47,070 nucleotides of DNA, from the NCBI GenBank assembly GCA_025923195.1, contig JAICGJ010000019.1:1-47070 (forward strand), given 5' to 3'. Under the pieces are notes generated by a model. It did not search any database and was not told the DNA's origin. It was given only the letters and a program-made list of their open reading frames with translations. The DNA is from Chryseolinea sp. GTDB taxonomy: Bacteria > Bacteroidota > Bacteroidia > Cytophagales > Cyclobacteriaceae. This document shows, in pieces, positions 25,018 to 34,705 of the stretch. The translations under genes and the position numbers were made by a program. Within the stretch, counting starts at the first letter, position 1, and every line of letters starts with the position of its first letter.

Positions 25018-27048
25018 TTATAGTTTGAGAATCTTAAACTCAACTCTTCGATTCTTCTCCCTGCCTTCTTCGGTGTCATTGGTCTCCAGAGGTCTTGTCT
25101 CGCCAAAATACTTTGCTTTCAGACGTTTTCTTGATATCCCTTGGCGAATCAGGTAGGCCACAACAGTTTTTGACCTTCTTTCAGACAGCGCCATATTATA
25201 CTTGTCTGTTCCAATATTATCGGTATGGCCAGCAATCTCGATCTCCATGGTTGGCTTTTCTTTTAGCAATTCAACCATGCGATCCAGTTCCGGACCTGAC
25301 TCAGCTTTCAGTAATGACTTATCGAAATCAAAGAAAATATTGTTCAAGACTATAGTGATATCGGGAGCAATGGTTGAAACCTCAATAGGATCAAGATTAA
25401 AATCCTGCGCATCAATCACCTGCTCGGCGGTCATGCCGCGCAAATCGATATTTTGGCTTCCTGAAATCTTTCCCTCTGCTTCGGACCTTAATCCATAGAG
25501 GTGTCCTGTTGGAAGGCGAATTTCATATTCACCGGTTTCAGGATTTGTCTGCGAAATACCGGTCTCCTTTCCGTCAGGCAGTTTTTCGTAGATGATTTTT
25601 GCGCTGACAGGTTTACCCGTTGCCTTATCTATTACTTTCCCCCTTACAATAACAAATGATTCCGGTGTTTTAGCAATAGGAAGTTTCACGCGGAAAATAT
25701 CAGTATTAGTTTCGCTCACCCCGCGTGAGTAGTAACCAAATTCGCTCGCAGCAGGAATATTAAAAAATAGATCCTCCAACGGAGAGTTAATTTCGGGGCC
25801 AAGGTTTTCCGGTTCCGACCACTTTGTCCAGGTGTCGTCCATCCTTCGCGTTACAAAAATGTCATTGCCTCCATAGCCGCTGAATCCGTTTGAAGAGAAA
25901 TAAAGCGTAGTGTCGCCGGCTGCTAAAAAAGGTGCTGACTCTTCACCGGCCGTGTTCACGACATCTCCCAGGTTCAGCGGTTCAGTCCAAGTACTGTCGG
26001 TTTTCATAAAAGTGACATACAAATCACGGTCGCCCTGAGTGTCATCTCGCTCAACGGCCATTAACAAAGTCTTACGATTATTGGCAAGAAAATAATTAGC
26101 CTTTTCGGCATAGTTATAGTCATTTGCAATCTTCAGTGCAACAGGCCGCGTCCACGATCCGCCAACATTTCGGCTGATGGAAACACCGGCGAGCATCTTG
26201 CCATTATCGAGATATTGATTGCCCAGCAACATGATGGCTGATTGACCGTCAGGAGATACCGCCTGAATTGAGTTTACAAAATTAGGACCATCATTATTGA
26301 GCGGACCCATATTGCGCGCGAGTTGCCACCGTCCGGACGAGTCGAGTTGGGAATACCAGATATCCTCTTTGTCTTGTACTCCACCAACATTTTCCGGATG
26401 ATTCTGGCGACTGAAGTAAAGCGTTTTACCATCGGGTGACAGGAGTGGATTTAACTCTTTGTAGTCGCTGTTGATATTTCTATCCAAAGCCTCGATGAGG
26501 ATTCCAGATGCCAGCATCTGCATTGTTGGGATGTCAGCAATGATAGGATATCCTGAATCCGAAATAGCGATGGCATCGATACTATAATAGTCGGGTACAG
26601 CCGCCCCATCAAACTCTATTTTTACAGCAGCAACCTTATACGGTGTCGGCTCCATAAAGACATTTAGCATGCGGCCTTTCAACGGTACGGCCATTGGACT
26701 GAGCGTATTCAGGAGATACTCTTTACCCGCTTCATCATATACGAGAACCCTGGAGATGGCGCTGGGACTATGGGACTCTGCAATGGCGATCTGGCGAATG
26801 CTCATCGGATTATCATAGCCTAATTTCAAGAACTCAGCACGTCCAGGACGTTCCGGCGTCCAGGCATTCGGACTTTGCCCGCCAGCGGGTAAAACGTTTG
26901 GCTTACCCAGAACCTGCTTGGCAGAATATTGGATCGGTGTTAGTTCTGATGAAAATTCGATAACTCTAGATGCCCACTGCACAACCTGCGCGATTGATGA
27001 AAAAGTGAGGGAGGCCATTAAAACCGCGAACAATAAAAATCTCTTCAT
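25018..27048 (-). CDS. PD40 propeller/OmpA-domain envelope protein
   Basis: A 676-residue exported protein (signal MKRFLLFAVLMASLTFSSIA). Domains in order: a discoidin-like beta domain (about 20-165, ending DYYSIDAIAISDSGYPI); a WD40-like PD40 propeller (about 195-450, repeats NPLLSPDGKTLYFSRQ, AVSPDGQSAIML, FSSNGFSGYGGNDIFVTRR); a carboxypeptidase-regulatory-like domain (about 464-540, KVIDKATGKPVSAKIIYEK); and an OmpA peptidoglycan-binding domain (about 560-676, IAGHTDNIGTDKYN). The propeller-plus-OmpA layout is shared with Bacteroidota gliding/secretion-associated proteins such as PorE, but the discoidin-like front is different, so I do not assign that role. Probably an outer-membrane-associated structural protein. 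Confidence 0.9.
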   Translation of the reverse strand: MKRFLLFAVLMASLTFSSIAQVVQWASRVIEFSSELTPIQYSAKQVLGKPNVLPAGGQSPNAWTPERPGRAEFLKLGYDNPMSIRQIAIAESHSPSAISRVLVYDEAGKEYLLNTLSPMAVPLKGRMLNVFMEPTPYKVAAVKIEFDGAAVPDYYSIDAIAISDSGYPIIADIPTMQMLASGILIEALDRNINSDYKELNPLLSPDGKTLYFSRQNHPENVGGVQDKEDIWYSQLDSSGRWQLARNMGPLNNDGPNFVNSIQAVSPDGQSAIMLLGNQYLDNGKMLAGVSISRNVGGSWTRPVALKIANDYNYAEKANYFLANNRKTLLMAVERDDTQGDRDLYVTFMKTDSTWTEPLNLGDVVNTAGEESAPFLAAGDTTLYFSSNGFSGYGGNDIFVTRRMDDTWTKWSEPENLGPEINSPLEDLFFNIPAASEFGYYSRGVSETNTDIFRVKLPIAKTPESFVIVRGKVIDKATGKPVSAKIIYEKLPDGKETGISQTNPETGEYEIRLPTGHLYGLRSEAEGKISGSQNIDLRGMTAEQVIDAQDFNLDPIEVSTIAPDITIVLNNIFFDFDKSLLKAESGPELDRMVELLKEKPTMEIEIAGHTDNIGTDKYNMALSERRSKTVVAYLIRQGISRKRLKAKYFGETRPLETNDTEEGREKNRRVEFKILKL

Positions 27049-27094
27049 TAGAGGAGCTATGTTAATTTCATGGTTTAAACTTAGCTAAAAAAAT

Positions 27095-27121
27095 CAAAAA
27101 TAGTTGCAACACAATGTCAAA
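27095..27121 (-). promoter_or_regulatory. Possible promoter of the PD40/OmpA gene pair
   Basis: On the minus strand TATTTTTG (27102-27095) is a perfect TAnnTTTG box, 46 nt before the ATG. The nearest TTTG (27121-27118) is only 15 nt upstream of it, shorter than usual, so the -33 element is uncertain. Confidence 0.4.
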
Positions 27122-27182
27122 TGAAACAAATCAACGGTGAAGTAAGTCCAATTAAGCCGAACTATGTGTAGGTTAAACGCGG

Positions 27183-29480
27183 TTAGTCCAGTGAGTGTTT
27201 ATTGAACAATAAAAATCCAATATGCATTAATACTCCCACCTGGTTCCGGTCGTCGTCATAATAGTTTAGACTCAAACTTACGGGACCAATGGGAGAATGA
27301 TAAACAAGGCCCGCCGTTCCACAGAAAAATACTGACTTAATATTGTCTGTAGTAATCGCGTCCTGATCCTCGTTCGGCCGGATGTATTCAAACGGTTTAA
27401 ACAAGTATCCTTCAAGTCTGAAATCAATCTTATTGTGAAAGCTAAACACGTTTCTTACGCCGGCAGCGACATAATTAAAGGACCTGAAATTTTCCAATAT
27501 TAGAGTGCGACTATCCTGCAATGGTGAAAATCCTGGTGTGTTGATAATAGTCCCATAATAATTCTGAAAAAAAGGTTGATCCGAAAAAACTGCTTCCACA
27601 AGATACCCAGGTCTAAACCAGCTGGAACCAAAATATTGTTCGGCGCTGACTTTCAACCTCCACCATTGATACCGCGCTGTCGTATAATCGGGTATAACTG
27701 ACGTGCTGCCGGGAGTAAAATATTCTTTCACATTGAAATAATCAGCTGCGAGATTGAATGCCTGTCCTGCTGAAGGGTACTGCTTTCGGTTCAGCGTGTT
27801 GGACGACAAATGCAGCCCTGCCCGATATCCTTTTAATTGCAGAATATCCAGTTTGTCGGTACTGGTGAATATTTCTCCATTGATATAGCGGTCGTCATTA
27901 TTAAACCCCTCGAAATTAAGTGTCGTCTTGAACGAGTGCCTGAACGGTACCCCTGCACGCATTCCAAGTTTTCTGTTAATTCTACGCAATACAGTTGGCG
28001 GATGAGAGCTCATGGATGATTTAAGCAAGTCATCATTTTCCAGGTAATCCCAACTGTCAAAGGCGAGATACGGTTCGATATAGAATTGATAGGGAAAATC
28101 TTTTCGCACTTTTAGAAGCGCTGACTTATAAAAGCTTCCCGTTTGAAATCCGACATAAGCATGCGTCAATGTCCGGTTAAAATTGTAGAGGCTAAATCCC
28201 AGGTATATATTGCTGATATCCCGAGTGGCAATCACGCCGCCGAAGTCCACTTGGAAGTTTTGTTGTGGACGACGAGTTAATTCAAAATTGAATTTCCTTT
28301 TTACTGAATCGTACAGAATTCTGGGATAAGCATTGCTGAAGTAATCTTCGGAGACAAGTTTGAAATATCCTTTCTTAATGTCTCCGTAATAAAGCTCGCC
28401 ACCCTTTTTACGCGTCTTAAATATTTTCCGGATATAGATGCGCTGCTTTGAGTTGAATTTCTGAAACGTTACCTGATCAAAAACAAAGGGTACACTCCTG
28501 CTCGTAAAGGCGTTTCTTTTGGCCGCCACATCTTCGCATAAATTCCTCGTGGCGATCTTGCTTTTGATCTCGTCCAATTGTCGCAGGGTTTGAATATATC
28601 CGCTATCGACCAGACTTTGTGCTCTCGCGAAGTCGAATGATGTAAACCCCTTAAGATTCGGCTGAATGTATATTCCTCGTTCCGTTAATTGCGATGGATC
28701 CGATTTGTCAAGCAAGAGCAATAGCAGCGATCGCGAAATCAATTTCTCATCATTATCGTAAGGATATTCATCATACACTTTGCTGGAAACATTTACGCCA
28801 ATGATTACATCGGGCTTAAATTGTTGTGCCGCAATGTCGACCGGGAAATTGTTATACACGCCTCCGTCGAAAAGGTATTTTCCGTCAACCCGAATTGGAT
28901 TATAAAAGAATGGAACCGTCTGCGTTGCCCGAAGCGCATCGCTTAATAAACCTTTGGAGATTACTATTTCGTTTTGCGTAAAAATATCTGCTGCAACGAC
29001 TCGAAGTGGCACAAAAAGGCTATCGAAATTATTTTTGGAAATAGCAGACGCCTGAGCCATTTTTTCCGCCAGAGCAAAATTCAAGGATACGTCGCTGGCA
29101 ATGCTTGAATTAAATCTGAAATTCAAGGTCGAGTCCAACGCGAGATTGAGTTTTAGAAATTGAGGTGTCTCATCGCTCTTGTGATAATAATAGTTGTACC
29201 CGGTTTCTGGAAGTCCATTGATGAGACGTAGAAAGTGGTCAGACAGTACCATTTGTTCTATCTGGTCAGGACTCATGCCGGCAGCATAGCATCCACCAAT
29301 GATTCCACCCATCGACGTACCAACAATATAGTCGATTGGTATTCCATTTTCTTCCAAAGCCTTTAGGACGCCAACGTGTGCAATTCCTTTGGCTGCACCG
29401 CCGCTGAGCACCAGACCGACTTTCTGAGCCGCTACCCAGTTGCTCGTACCGAAAAAAAATATGAGAATAATGAACCGCAT
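27183..29480 (-). CDS. Patatin-like phospholipase with outer-membrane beta-barrel
   Basis: A 765-residue protein with a signal peptide (MRFIILIFFFGTSNWVAAQ). Residues about 20-310 are a patatin domain: oxyanion motif SGGAAKGIAHVG, nucleophile S56 in GTSMGG, and catalytic D205 in LFDGGVYNN. The remainder starts with a POTRA-like segment (about 330-400, FNSKQRIYIRKIFKTRKKGG) and continues as a 16-strand-like Omp85/BamA-type barrel rich in alternating aromatic strands, ending FNKHSLD. This is the type Vd autotransporter layout (PlpD of Pseudomonas, FplA of Fusobacterium), where the lipase passes to the surface through its own barrel. In Bacteroidota the patatin half is often thought to stay linked. 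The lipid substrate is inferred from the family. It is followed by the OmpA pair on the same strand after a gap of 134 nt. Confidence 0.92.
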   Translation of the reverse strand: MRFIILIFFFGTSNWVAAQKVGLVLSGGAAKGIAHVGVLKALEENGIPIDYIVGTSMGGIIGGCYAAGMSPDQIEQMVLSDHFLRLINGLPETGYNYYYHKSDETPQFLKLNLALDSTLNFRFNSSIASDVSLNFALAEKMAQASAISKNNFDSLFVPLRVVAADIFTQNEIVISKGLLSDALRATQTVPFFYNPIRVDGKYLFDGGVYNNFPVDIAAQQFKPDVIIGVNVSSKVYDEYPYDNDEKLISRSLLLLLLDKSDPSQLTERGIYIQPNLKGFTSFDFARAQSLVDSGYIQTLRQLDEIKSKIATRNLCEDVAAKRNAFTSRSVPFVFDQVTFQKFNSKQRIYIRKIFKTRKKGGELYYGDIKKGYFKLVSEDYFSNAYPRILYDSVKRKFNFELTRRPQQNFQVDFGGVIATRDISNIYLGFSLYNFNRTLTHAYVGFQTGSFYKSALLKVRKDFPYQFYIEPYLAFDSWDYLENDDLLKSSMSSHPPTVLRRINRKLGMRAGVPFRHSFKTTLNFEGFNNDDRYINGEIFTSTDKLDILQLKGYRAGLHLSSNTLNRKQYPSAGQAFNLAADYFNVKEYFTPGSTSVIPDYTTARYQWWRLKVSAEQYFGSSWFRPGYLVEAVFSDQPFFQNYYGTIINTPGFSPLQDSRTLILENFRSFNYVAAGVRNVFSFHNKIDFRLEGYLFKPFEYIRPNEDQDAITTDNIKSVFFCGTAGLVYHSPIGPVSLSLNYYDDDRNQVGVLMHIGFLLFNKHSLD

Positions 29481-29547
29481 CTATAAAAAGATCACCCAAT
29501 CTCTAACAAAAAAAGCGAAAGAAAATTACATGATCTTTAACGCAACA

Positions 29548-30837
29548 TTATAATGAAGCGATAGGATCCGACTGGACCGGAAATGAAATAACTTCCAACT
29601 TTCTAGTTAGTTCTGTCTTTACACTCTCAAAAGATTCCTGAAATTCTTTTTTCACCGGTTGAGAAGGGGGTAGCTCTACTTTTAATGCATCAACCTGCAC
29701 GCCATTTCTCCAAAACCGGTAACACAGGTGCGGACCAGTGGCTAACCCTGTACTTCCAACATAACCAATTGTCTGCCCCTGACGCACCCTTGTTCCTGCG
29801 CGCACGCCGTCGGCTATGCGCGACATGTGAAGATATTGGGTAGTATAGGTACCATTGTGGCGTATCTTAACGTAGTTGCCGTTGTTTGAGCGATACTGCG
29901 CCTCCTGGACGAGACCATCACCAACAGCCCGTATCGGCGTTCCCTTAGGCGCCGCGAAATCAGTTCCAAGGTGAGCTTTCCACCTCTTCTGAACAGGGTG
30001 GAACCGGCTCATGGTATATCGAGAACTAATTCTGGTAAATTCTATCGGATACTTTAACAACGCTTTGCGCAAGCTCTGGCCATTCTCATCGAAATAATCT
30101 GTGCCTTCACCCTGATCAAACGGAAATGCATAATAAGGCGTGCCAAAATGTTCAAAATAAATACCGTTGATTTGTTTAATTCCAACAGGAACACCTTCCA
30201 CCTGCGCCTCTTCATAGATCAGTTTAAACTTGTCGCCCTTTTGAAGTCTCTGAAAGTCTACCTGCCATCCAAAAACGTCCACAAACCTGTTGGTGAGTTC
30301 ATGAGATATACCCAGTTCTTCAATCGTCTCCGAAAGATTAGATTTGATTTCGCCGGCGATGCTTTTTTCGACTATAAGCACATCGCGTTTGCAAACATCC
30401 ACCCACAGGGTATCTTCGAACCGGAATACGATGTATTCTGTGGGGTTTGGCTCATAAACAAAAGCTCGGGCCGTCTTTAGAGAGTCTTGGTCACATATAA
30501 GCGTATACTTCTTATTTGCTGCAATCTTACGGACGTCAAAGATATTCCTGGAAAGCTTAGAGATCTGATGAATGATATTGGCAGGAACATGATATTCCAT
30601 AAGGATGTCACCCAATACTTCATTTCGTTTGATCTTGTCCTCTATTACCGTGTAGTTATCCACCACCATCCCGTACAGGAAGTTTGGTTCCTTTATTTGA
30701 ATCGGACCAATCGAAATGGAATCTAATGAAATCGCTTGAGGCTGGCCTAACGTAGGGACTAAATAAAATCTGTTTACAAGGACTACCGTTACAATAAAAA
30801 GTGGGATAAGAAAAAATCCAAGCCAGCGTTTCTGCAT
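29548..30837 (-). CDS. M23-family murein peptidase with HxC variant active site
   Basis: A 429-residue inner-membrane-anchored protein (helix about 5-26). A helical and OapA-like middle part (GWQVDFQRLQKGDKFKLIYE) precedes a LytM/M23 domain (about 280-385). The zinc ligands H289 and D293 are in AHLGTDFAAPKG; H337 is in YLHMSR. The final motif reads GPHLCYRFW, with H370 and C372, where the usual motif is HxH and the second His binds zinc. Cysteine may replace it as a ligand; I recall the same form in other Bacteroidota, but the protein may instead be a weak or regulatory version. M23 enzymes cut peptidoglycan cross-links. It lies 67 nt upstream of the patatin gene. Confidence 0.9.
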   Translation of the reverse strand: MQKRWLGFFLIPLFIVTVVLVNRFYLVPTLGQPQAISLDSISIGPIQIKEPNFLYGMVVDNYTVIEDKIKRNEVLGDILMEYHVPANIIHQISKLSRNIFDVRKIAANKKYTLICDQDSLKTARAFVYEPNPTEYIVFRFEDTLWVDVCKRDVLIVEKSIAGEIKSNLSETIEELGISHELTNRFVDVFGWQVDFQRLQKGDKFKLIYEEAQVEGVPVGIKQINGIYFEHFGTPYYAFPFDQGEGTDYFDENGQSLRKALLKYPIEFTRISSRYTMSRFHPVQKRWKAHLGTDFAAPKGTPIRAVGDGLVQEAQYRSNNGNYVKIRHNGTYTTQYLHMSRIADGVRAGTRVRQGQTIGYVGSTGLATGPHLCYRFWRNGVQVDALKVELPPSQPVKKEFQESFESVKTELTRKLEVISFPVQSDPIASL

Positions 30838-31237
30838 ACTAAAATTCCATTTGTGCCGGGTAGGCGTTTAAAAATTACTAATTCAAAGATAAGCAGTTAA
30901 AAAAATAAGAGGTAAGGCCCCTCACAACTGTTCCAAACCAAAAGTGTAATATTTTAAAATGAAATGCAAAAAATAACGAACTGATTATCAATCTAAAGTC
31001 AATTGATCAAAAATATCTCCTTTATGTTGTCCCAAAATTGTATTAAAGGCCAGGTTCGGCTGCCCCCAAATTTAAGGACCCGGTTGACGCTTCAACCGTA
31101 ATCGATGTAAATCAAAGAATTAGCTTAGGAAATGTCGGGGCCTGGGTCACCCTGTCTGCAAAGTTGTCACAAATGACAGTTCAGAATCATATTTTAGTAC
31201 CCTGTACCTATTCTTTTTAAAATACTCTATTCCTGAT
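30838..31237. other. 400-nt gap without a gene; two perfect hairpins
   Basis: No convincing coding frame is present; a short minus-strand frame at 31147-31338 lies mostly over the end of dsbD and looks random. Two perfect hairpins are visible: CGGTTGA-CGCT-TCAACCG (31081-31098, 7-bp stem) and TGTCA-CAAA-TGACA (31165-31178). Neither has a T tract. On the minus strand TATCTTTG (30891-30884), a perfect -7 box without a clear -33, could serve the M23 gene. Confidence 0.5.
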
Positions 31238-33313
31238 TTATTGCCTGTAAAGCTCATTGTATTTATTCTTGCCTTCATCCAGAAATCGGACAAAACTCTC
31301 CACATCCTTATCATATCCGTAAGGTGAGACCAGCACACGTTCGTCCTCTCCTACAAGCACATAAAAAGGTTGAGCGTTGTTATTCAACTTCGTTATTTGA
31401 AGATCTGCATTCTGCTTGCCTATCGTCTTCTTCACCTTTTGGTCATAGTCTGACGTATACCACTCGGAATCAGGCAGTTCCGTCTTATCATCAACATACA
31501 GTGCGGCCACGACGAAATCATTTTGCAGCCTTTTCAGAACTTCTGGATCGGACCATACAACTGCTTCCATCTCGCGGCAGTTCGTGCATCCGTGACCAGT
31601 GAAGTCAATGAAAAGAGGTTTGTTTTGCTGCCGGGCGCAAGCAATGGCCTGATCATAATCAAAGTATCCGTTTAAGCCGTGAGGAAGGTGAAGAAATTCG
31701 GCGTATTTAGGCTTGTCGCAGATCTCGTACTCACCGGCGCTCCGGCCCGTTGAAACCAGGTCGAAATCATGGGTGTACATGGGTGGGAGGTAGCCGGCTA
31801 ACGCTTTGAGTGGCGCACCCCACATGCCAGGCGCAAGATAAACGACGAACGTGAAGGCAACCATCGCCAATACCAATCGGGATATGCTTACACGCTTATC
31901 GTCATAGTCCTTACCTGTATCTCCCGGCAGGCGGAATCCTTTCATCAAGTAAACGCCTATCAGTGTCACGATTACGATCCAGATAGCAATATTGATTTCG
32001 CGGTCAAGTATACCCCAGTGAAATGCCTGATCGGCAATACTCAAAAACTTAAAAGCCAGCGCCAGTTCTACAAACCCCAGGACCACCTTTACCGAATTCA
32101 GCCAACCGCCTGACTTCGGCAACGAGTCAAGCCAGCCAGGGAAAAAGGCAAACAACGTGAAGGGTATTGCAAAGGCAAGTGAGAACGCGAACATGCCAAT
32201 AATCGGTTTTATGAATGCGCCACCGGCAGACGAAACCAAAATACTTCCTACAAGGGGACCGGTGCAGGAAAACGAAACCAGAACAAGTGTGAACGCCATA
32301 AAGAAGACACCCGCTAATCCGCCCTTTTCCGCCTTGCTATCCATTTTATTGATAAAAGTCCCGGGGATTGTGATTTCAAACAGACCTAGGAACGACAATC
32401 CAAAGACTACGAACACAGCAAAAAAAATCAAATTAGGTATCCACTCCGTTGAAAGATGGTTCGCGGTTTCCGGTCCCATCAGGGGCGCAACAGCCATACC
32501 CATGATCGTGTAAATCGCTATAATAGAAATGCCATATACTAGGGCCGTTGATTTTTGTCCACCCTTACTTGTAAAAAAACTTACTGTCATAGGTATCATA
32601 GGGAAAACACAAGGGGTCAGCAATGCAGCCAGGCCCGCAATGAAGGATAAAATAAAAAATCCGGTCCATGAATTTGTCCTGGGATCTTCGCGAATTAAAG
32701 TGGCATCAAGCAACGGCCCTTTGTTTGACGTTGGGGGTAACTCCTCAATCGCAGGAGCGCTTGTCGATTTTACAGAATCGTTGGTTTTTATTTCTGGTCC
32801 CGGCTGCTCTTTTGGTTGAGGTTTCGGGGTTTCAGTAGTTCCACCTGTTACAGAAATTTTATCAAAGACAAGATCACCAGAAAAAAGGACGCACTTGCCT
32901 TCTACCTCCGAACACACCTGGCCCTCATAAGAGCCGACGACATTCAGGTCTGGAGCAAGAATCTTTATTTTTTGTCTGAACTCCCCGCTGTTTTCAAAAA
33001 CCCGTACATCACAATCAAAAATTTTGTCATGTTTTGCTTTATCGTTTATCGCGAGCAACTCACCGACCAATTCAAAACCGGAATTCTTTTCCAACGTAAC
33101 TTCCAGAGGAAGTGGACCACACTCCTCGTCGAACCCAACGGAGTAGATATACCATCCTTTGTCAATGGATGCCTTGAAAACCAACTCAATTTCGTCACCG
33201 ACCTTGTGACTTTTGGTCTGCGTTTCTGCGGTCAGCTTTGCCGGCTGAAGGATTTGTGCCTGACATGATGCTATCAATAAAAACCAAAGAACGGAGGCTA
33301 ATCGTATGAACAT
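31238..33313 (-). CDS. dsbD: Thiol:disulfide interchange protein DsbD
   Basis: Moves reducing power from cytoplasmic thioredoxin across the inner membrane to periplasmic thiol proteins. The 691-residue protein has a signal peptide (LASVLWFLLIASCQAQ), an N-terminal DsbD-alpha-like domain with the pair C(SEVEGK)C, a Pro/Lys-rich linker, an eight-helix transmembrane domain with cysteines in LLTPCVFPMIPMTVS and SFSCTGPLVGS, and a C-terminal thioredoxin-like domain with CTNC in TGHGCTNCREME. All three redox cysteine pairs of the DsbD relay are present. The TlpA-like lipoprotein at 41635 is a possible recipient of its electrons. It stands alone, 82 nt after the convergent-free end of lysA on the same strand. 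Confidence 0.95.
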   Translation of the reverse strand: MFIRLASVLWFLLIASCQAQILQPAKLTAETQTKSHKVGDEIELVFKASIDKGWYIYSVGFDEECGPLPLEVTLEKNSGFELVGELLAINDKAKHDKIFDCDVRVFENSGEFRQKIKILAPDLNVVGSYEGQVCSEVEGKCVLFSGDLVFDKISVTGGTTETPKPQPKEQPGPEIKTNDSVKSTSAPAIEELPPTSNKGPLLDATLIREDPRTNSWTGFFILSFIAGLAALLTPCVFPMIPMTVSFFTSKGGQKSTALVYGISIIAIYTIMGMAVAPLMGPETANHLSTEWIPNLIFFAVFVVFGLSFLGLFEITIPGTFINKMDSKAEKGGLAGVFFMAFTLVLVSFSCTGPLVGSILVSSAGGAFIKPIIGMFAFSLAFAIPFTLFAFFPGWLDSLPKSGGWLNSVKVVLGFVELALAFKFLSIADQAFHWGILDREINIAIWIVIVTLIGVYLMKGFRLPGDTGKDYDDKRVSISRLVLAMVAFTFVVYLAPGMWGAPLKALAGYLPPMYTHDFDLVSTGRSAGEYEICDKPKYAEFLHLPHGLNGYFDYDQAIACARQQNKPLFIDFTGHGCTNCREMEAVVWSDPEVLKRLQNDFVVAALYVDDKTELPDSEWYTSDYDQKVKKTIGKQNADLQITKLNNNAQPFYVLVGEDERVLVSPYGYDKDVESFVRFLDEGKNKYNELYRQ

Positions 33314-33395
33314 CCTATTAAATTACGTTGCTAAAATAACGAACTGCCGCTCAAAAAAGTTGATGTCATGTGATAAGCGGCCGTAACATCAAATA

Positions 33396-34628
33396 CTACA
33401 CCTCAATTTCGACCTGCAACTTCAGTAGATCTTCAATGGTCTCTCGTTCCCTGATCAGTTTTGCCTCCTTGTTAACGACCAGCACTTCTGCGGGACGCAA
33501 CCGTGAGTTATAGTTGGAAGACATAGAGAAACAGTAGGCTCCCGCATTTTTTATTGCAAGAATATCGCCTTCCCGAACTTCATGAAGCTTGCGATCAGAG
33601 CCAAACGTATCGGTCTCACAGATGTAGCCAACCACCGTATATATTTTTTGAGATCCTGTCGGGTTCGAAATATTCACGATGTGATGATAGGCGTCGTACA
33701 TCATAGGCCGGATGAGATGATTCAGTCCGGAGTTAACACCCACAAATGTTACGGAGGGGGTAGGTTTAACAATATTCGTTTTCACCAGAAATGTACCGGC
33801 CTCGCTCACGACATATTTTCCGGGTTCAATCCACATTTCAAGCTTGCGGCCATAACGCTGACAAAACTCATTAAAAGCTTTTGAGAGCTTCAGTCCAAGG
33901 TCGTAGATATTGGTGACCATATCTCCTTCCTTGTAAGCAACCTTATAACCACTCCCAAAATCAATGAATGATAAATTAGGAAAATCTCCAGCCATACTAA
34001 AAAGTATCTCCGCCATTTTAATGAATACATCTGTCTCGGCGATTTCGGAGCCCGTATGAATATGAAGTCCTTTCACTTGTATACCATGCTTCTGTACAAT
34101 TTCCATGATCTGCTGAAATTGGAATATGGAAATTCCAAATTTTGAATTGCTATGACCTGTGGATATTTTATAGTTGCCTCCGGCGAGTATGTGAGGATTT
34201 AGACGCAGTCCGCACGAGTATGTATTTTTATATTTATCTCCGAACTTTTGAAGCGTGGATAGATTGTCGATATTGATCGCGAGTCCAAGGTCGGCGGCTT
34301 CGACAATTTCGCTAAAGTCAACTCCACTGGGGGTGAACACGATCTCGGGCGAAGTGTAACCAGCTTTCATGGCAATTTTCGCTTCTTCTAACGAGACCAC
34401 TTCGATGCCTGCACCATGCTTCCTGATTAACTTGAGTACAGAGATGTTTGTTAGGGCTTTAGCTGCATACTTCACTTTGATATCGGTATCCGAAAAAGCA
34501 TTTTTTAAAGTTCTGACCTGGTGTGCGATCTTGTCGCCATCATAAACATATAAGGGCGTTCCGAATTGTTGGGCTATGTCAAGCACGTTTAGCCCCTGAA
34601 TAATATAAGCTCCTTGTGATAATTCCAT
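33396..34628 (-). CDS. lysA: Diaminopimelate decarboxylase
   Basis: Last step of lysine synthesis: decarboxylates meso-diaminopimelate using pyridoxal phosphate. The 410-residue length is normal. The cofactor lysine is K57 in VKYAAKALTN; the barrel carries GLHIHTGSEI and FIDFGSGYKV; the C-terminal domain has YICETDTFGSDRKL, the conserved Cys-Glu that contacts substrate from the neighbouring subunit. The start MELSQGAYIIQGL is the only sensible one. It is divergent from the alpha/beta hydrolase gene; a minus-strand -7 box match TATATTTG (34653-34646) lies 18 nt before the ATG, without a clear -33. Confidence 0.96.
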   Translation of the reverse strand: MELSQGAYIIQGLNVLDIAQQFGTPLYVYDGDKIAHQVRTLKNAFSDTDIKVKYAAKALTNISVLKLIRKHGAGIEVVSLEEAKIAMKAGYTSPEIVFTPSGVDFSEIVEAADLGLAINIDNLSTLQKFGDKYKNTYSCGLRLNPHILAGGNYKISTGHSNSKFGISIFQFQQIMEIVQKHGIQVKGLHIHTGSEIAETDVFIKMAEILFSMAGDFPNLSFIDFGSGYKVAYKEGDMVTNIYDLGLKLSKAFNEFCQRYGRKLEMWIEPGKYVVSEAGTFLVKTNIVKPTPSVTFVGVNSGLNHLIRPMMYDAYHHIVNISNPTGSQKIYTVVGYICETDTFGSDRKLHEVREGDILAIKNAGAYCFSMSSNYNSRLRPAEVLVVNKEAKLIRERETIEDLLKLQVEIEV

Positions 34629-34705
34629 TTTAAAAATTAAAGCCCCAAATATACCGTTCGCATCGTTTAATTCTGACTTCTGGGTACTTAATTCTATTTT
34701 TGGCC

